Of a stretch of DNA of 64,000 nt, positions 63,953-64,000 are shown in pieces. Source of the stretch: Gemmobacter megaterium (GTDB lineage: Bacteria; Pseudomonadota; Alphaproteobacteria; Rhodobacterales; Rhodobacteraceae). The translations under genes were made by a program, and so were the position numbers. Within the stretch, counting starts at the first letter, position 1; every line of letters starts with the position of its first letter. The notes below the pieces were generated by a model. The model was not told where the DNA came from and did no database searches. It worked only from the letters and a program-made list of their open reading frames with translations. Location of the stretch: the NCBI RefSeq assembly GCF_900156815.1, contig NZ_FTOT01000002.1, positions 682,001 through 746,000 on the forward strand. Reading direction: 5' to 3'.

Positions 63953-64000
63953 TTAGGCCTGGGACAGGCGGCGCAAGCGCCCATTGGCCTTGCCCTTGGG
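63953..64000 (-). CDS. C-terminal tail of a minus-strand gene, cut by the window edge
   Basis: Fifteen codons and a TAA on the minus strand (reading PKGKANGRLRRLSQA) show almost exclusive G or C at third positions, as in the neighbouring genes. It would converge on trmD with a 27-bp spacer. The fragment is too short to identify. Confidence 0.4.
   Translation of the reverse strand, partial: PKGKANGRLRRLSQA

Overview
The window is 64 kb of high-GC alphaproteobacterial chromosome, most likely from a member of the Rhodobacterales (Rhodobacter/Roseobacter/Paracoccus group). The evidence is the gene content and synteny: a RegB/SenC/RegA/HvrA redox-regulation cluster, an ethylmalonyl-CoA mutase and a crotonyl-CoA carboxylase/reductase flanking an acyltransferase, an alphaproteobacterial-type AddAB, H-NS of the HvrA type, and 41-residue L36. 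It is almost entirely core genome. I see no insertion sequence, prophage, CRISPR array or rRNA. The only RNA gene I can support is one tRNA-Val(GAC). Intergenic spaces are short and many genes overlap by ATGA or GTGA.

Layout. 0-4.7 kb: partial D-amino-acid aminotransferase, DUF1244, N-formylglutamate amidohydrolase, pyruvate kinase behind a perfect LacI-type palindrome, then rpmI-rplT with a strong terminator. 4.7-11.6 kb: LysE exporter, free-Met-sulfoxide reductase-like GAF protein and UbiK-like protein on the minus strand; lgt, a MidA-like methyltransferase and pgeF on the plus strand; an Lrp regulator divergent from trxB; an orphan RES-domain protein. 11.6-19.7 kb: ecm, acyltransferase, ccr, HAD hydrolase, PhaJ-like MaoC hydratase and ribF, a block with carbon-storage and acetyl-CoA themes whose promoters share TGC-rich palindromic elements. 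19.7-27.7 kb: lytic transglycosylase lipoprotein, hspQ, DUF599, a glycosyltransferase-like protein, a CbiX-like chelatase, DUF1203, ftsK and dapC.

27.7-33 kb: hvrA, regA and senC on the minus strand with regB divergent, then a PAS-only protein behind a consensus CtrA box. 32.9-41.6 kb: a tightly coupled run tsaE, amgK, murU, addB, addA, then trxA (tRNA modification, cell-wall sugar recycling and double-strand-break repair). 41.7-48.2 kb: two half-size ABC exporters with a small ORF nested exactly between them, an RNA methyltransferase, a bacterial voltage-gated sodium channel and an L,D-transpeptidase lipoprotein. 48.4-60.2 kb: the most accessory-looking part. It is a PaaK-family CoA ligase, a complete branched-chain-type ABC transporter (livFKMHG), an AMP-forming acyl-CoA ligase and, divergent from it, a hybrid histidine kinase with an OmpR-type regulator. 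I read it as an inducible uptake-and-CoA-activation system for an organic (probably aromatic or branched) acid. 60.3-64 kb: Fsr-type MFS exporter, rpmJ, tRNA-Val, a second N-formylglutamate amidohydrolase-family protein, trmD and the tail of a further minus-strand gene.

I do not see an obviously new molecular machine. The observations most worth following are regulatory: a LacI-type palindrome abutting pyk, a CTGC-N3-GCAG operator in the phaJ promoter, a TGCAAT/GTTGCGC element shared by ccr, phaJ and the lrp-trxB region, a TTAA-N7-TTAA box before the PAS gene, and an extragenic hairpin repeat family. The liv/CoA-ligase/two-component locus, the orphan RES protein and the nested small ORF are the best gene-level leads.
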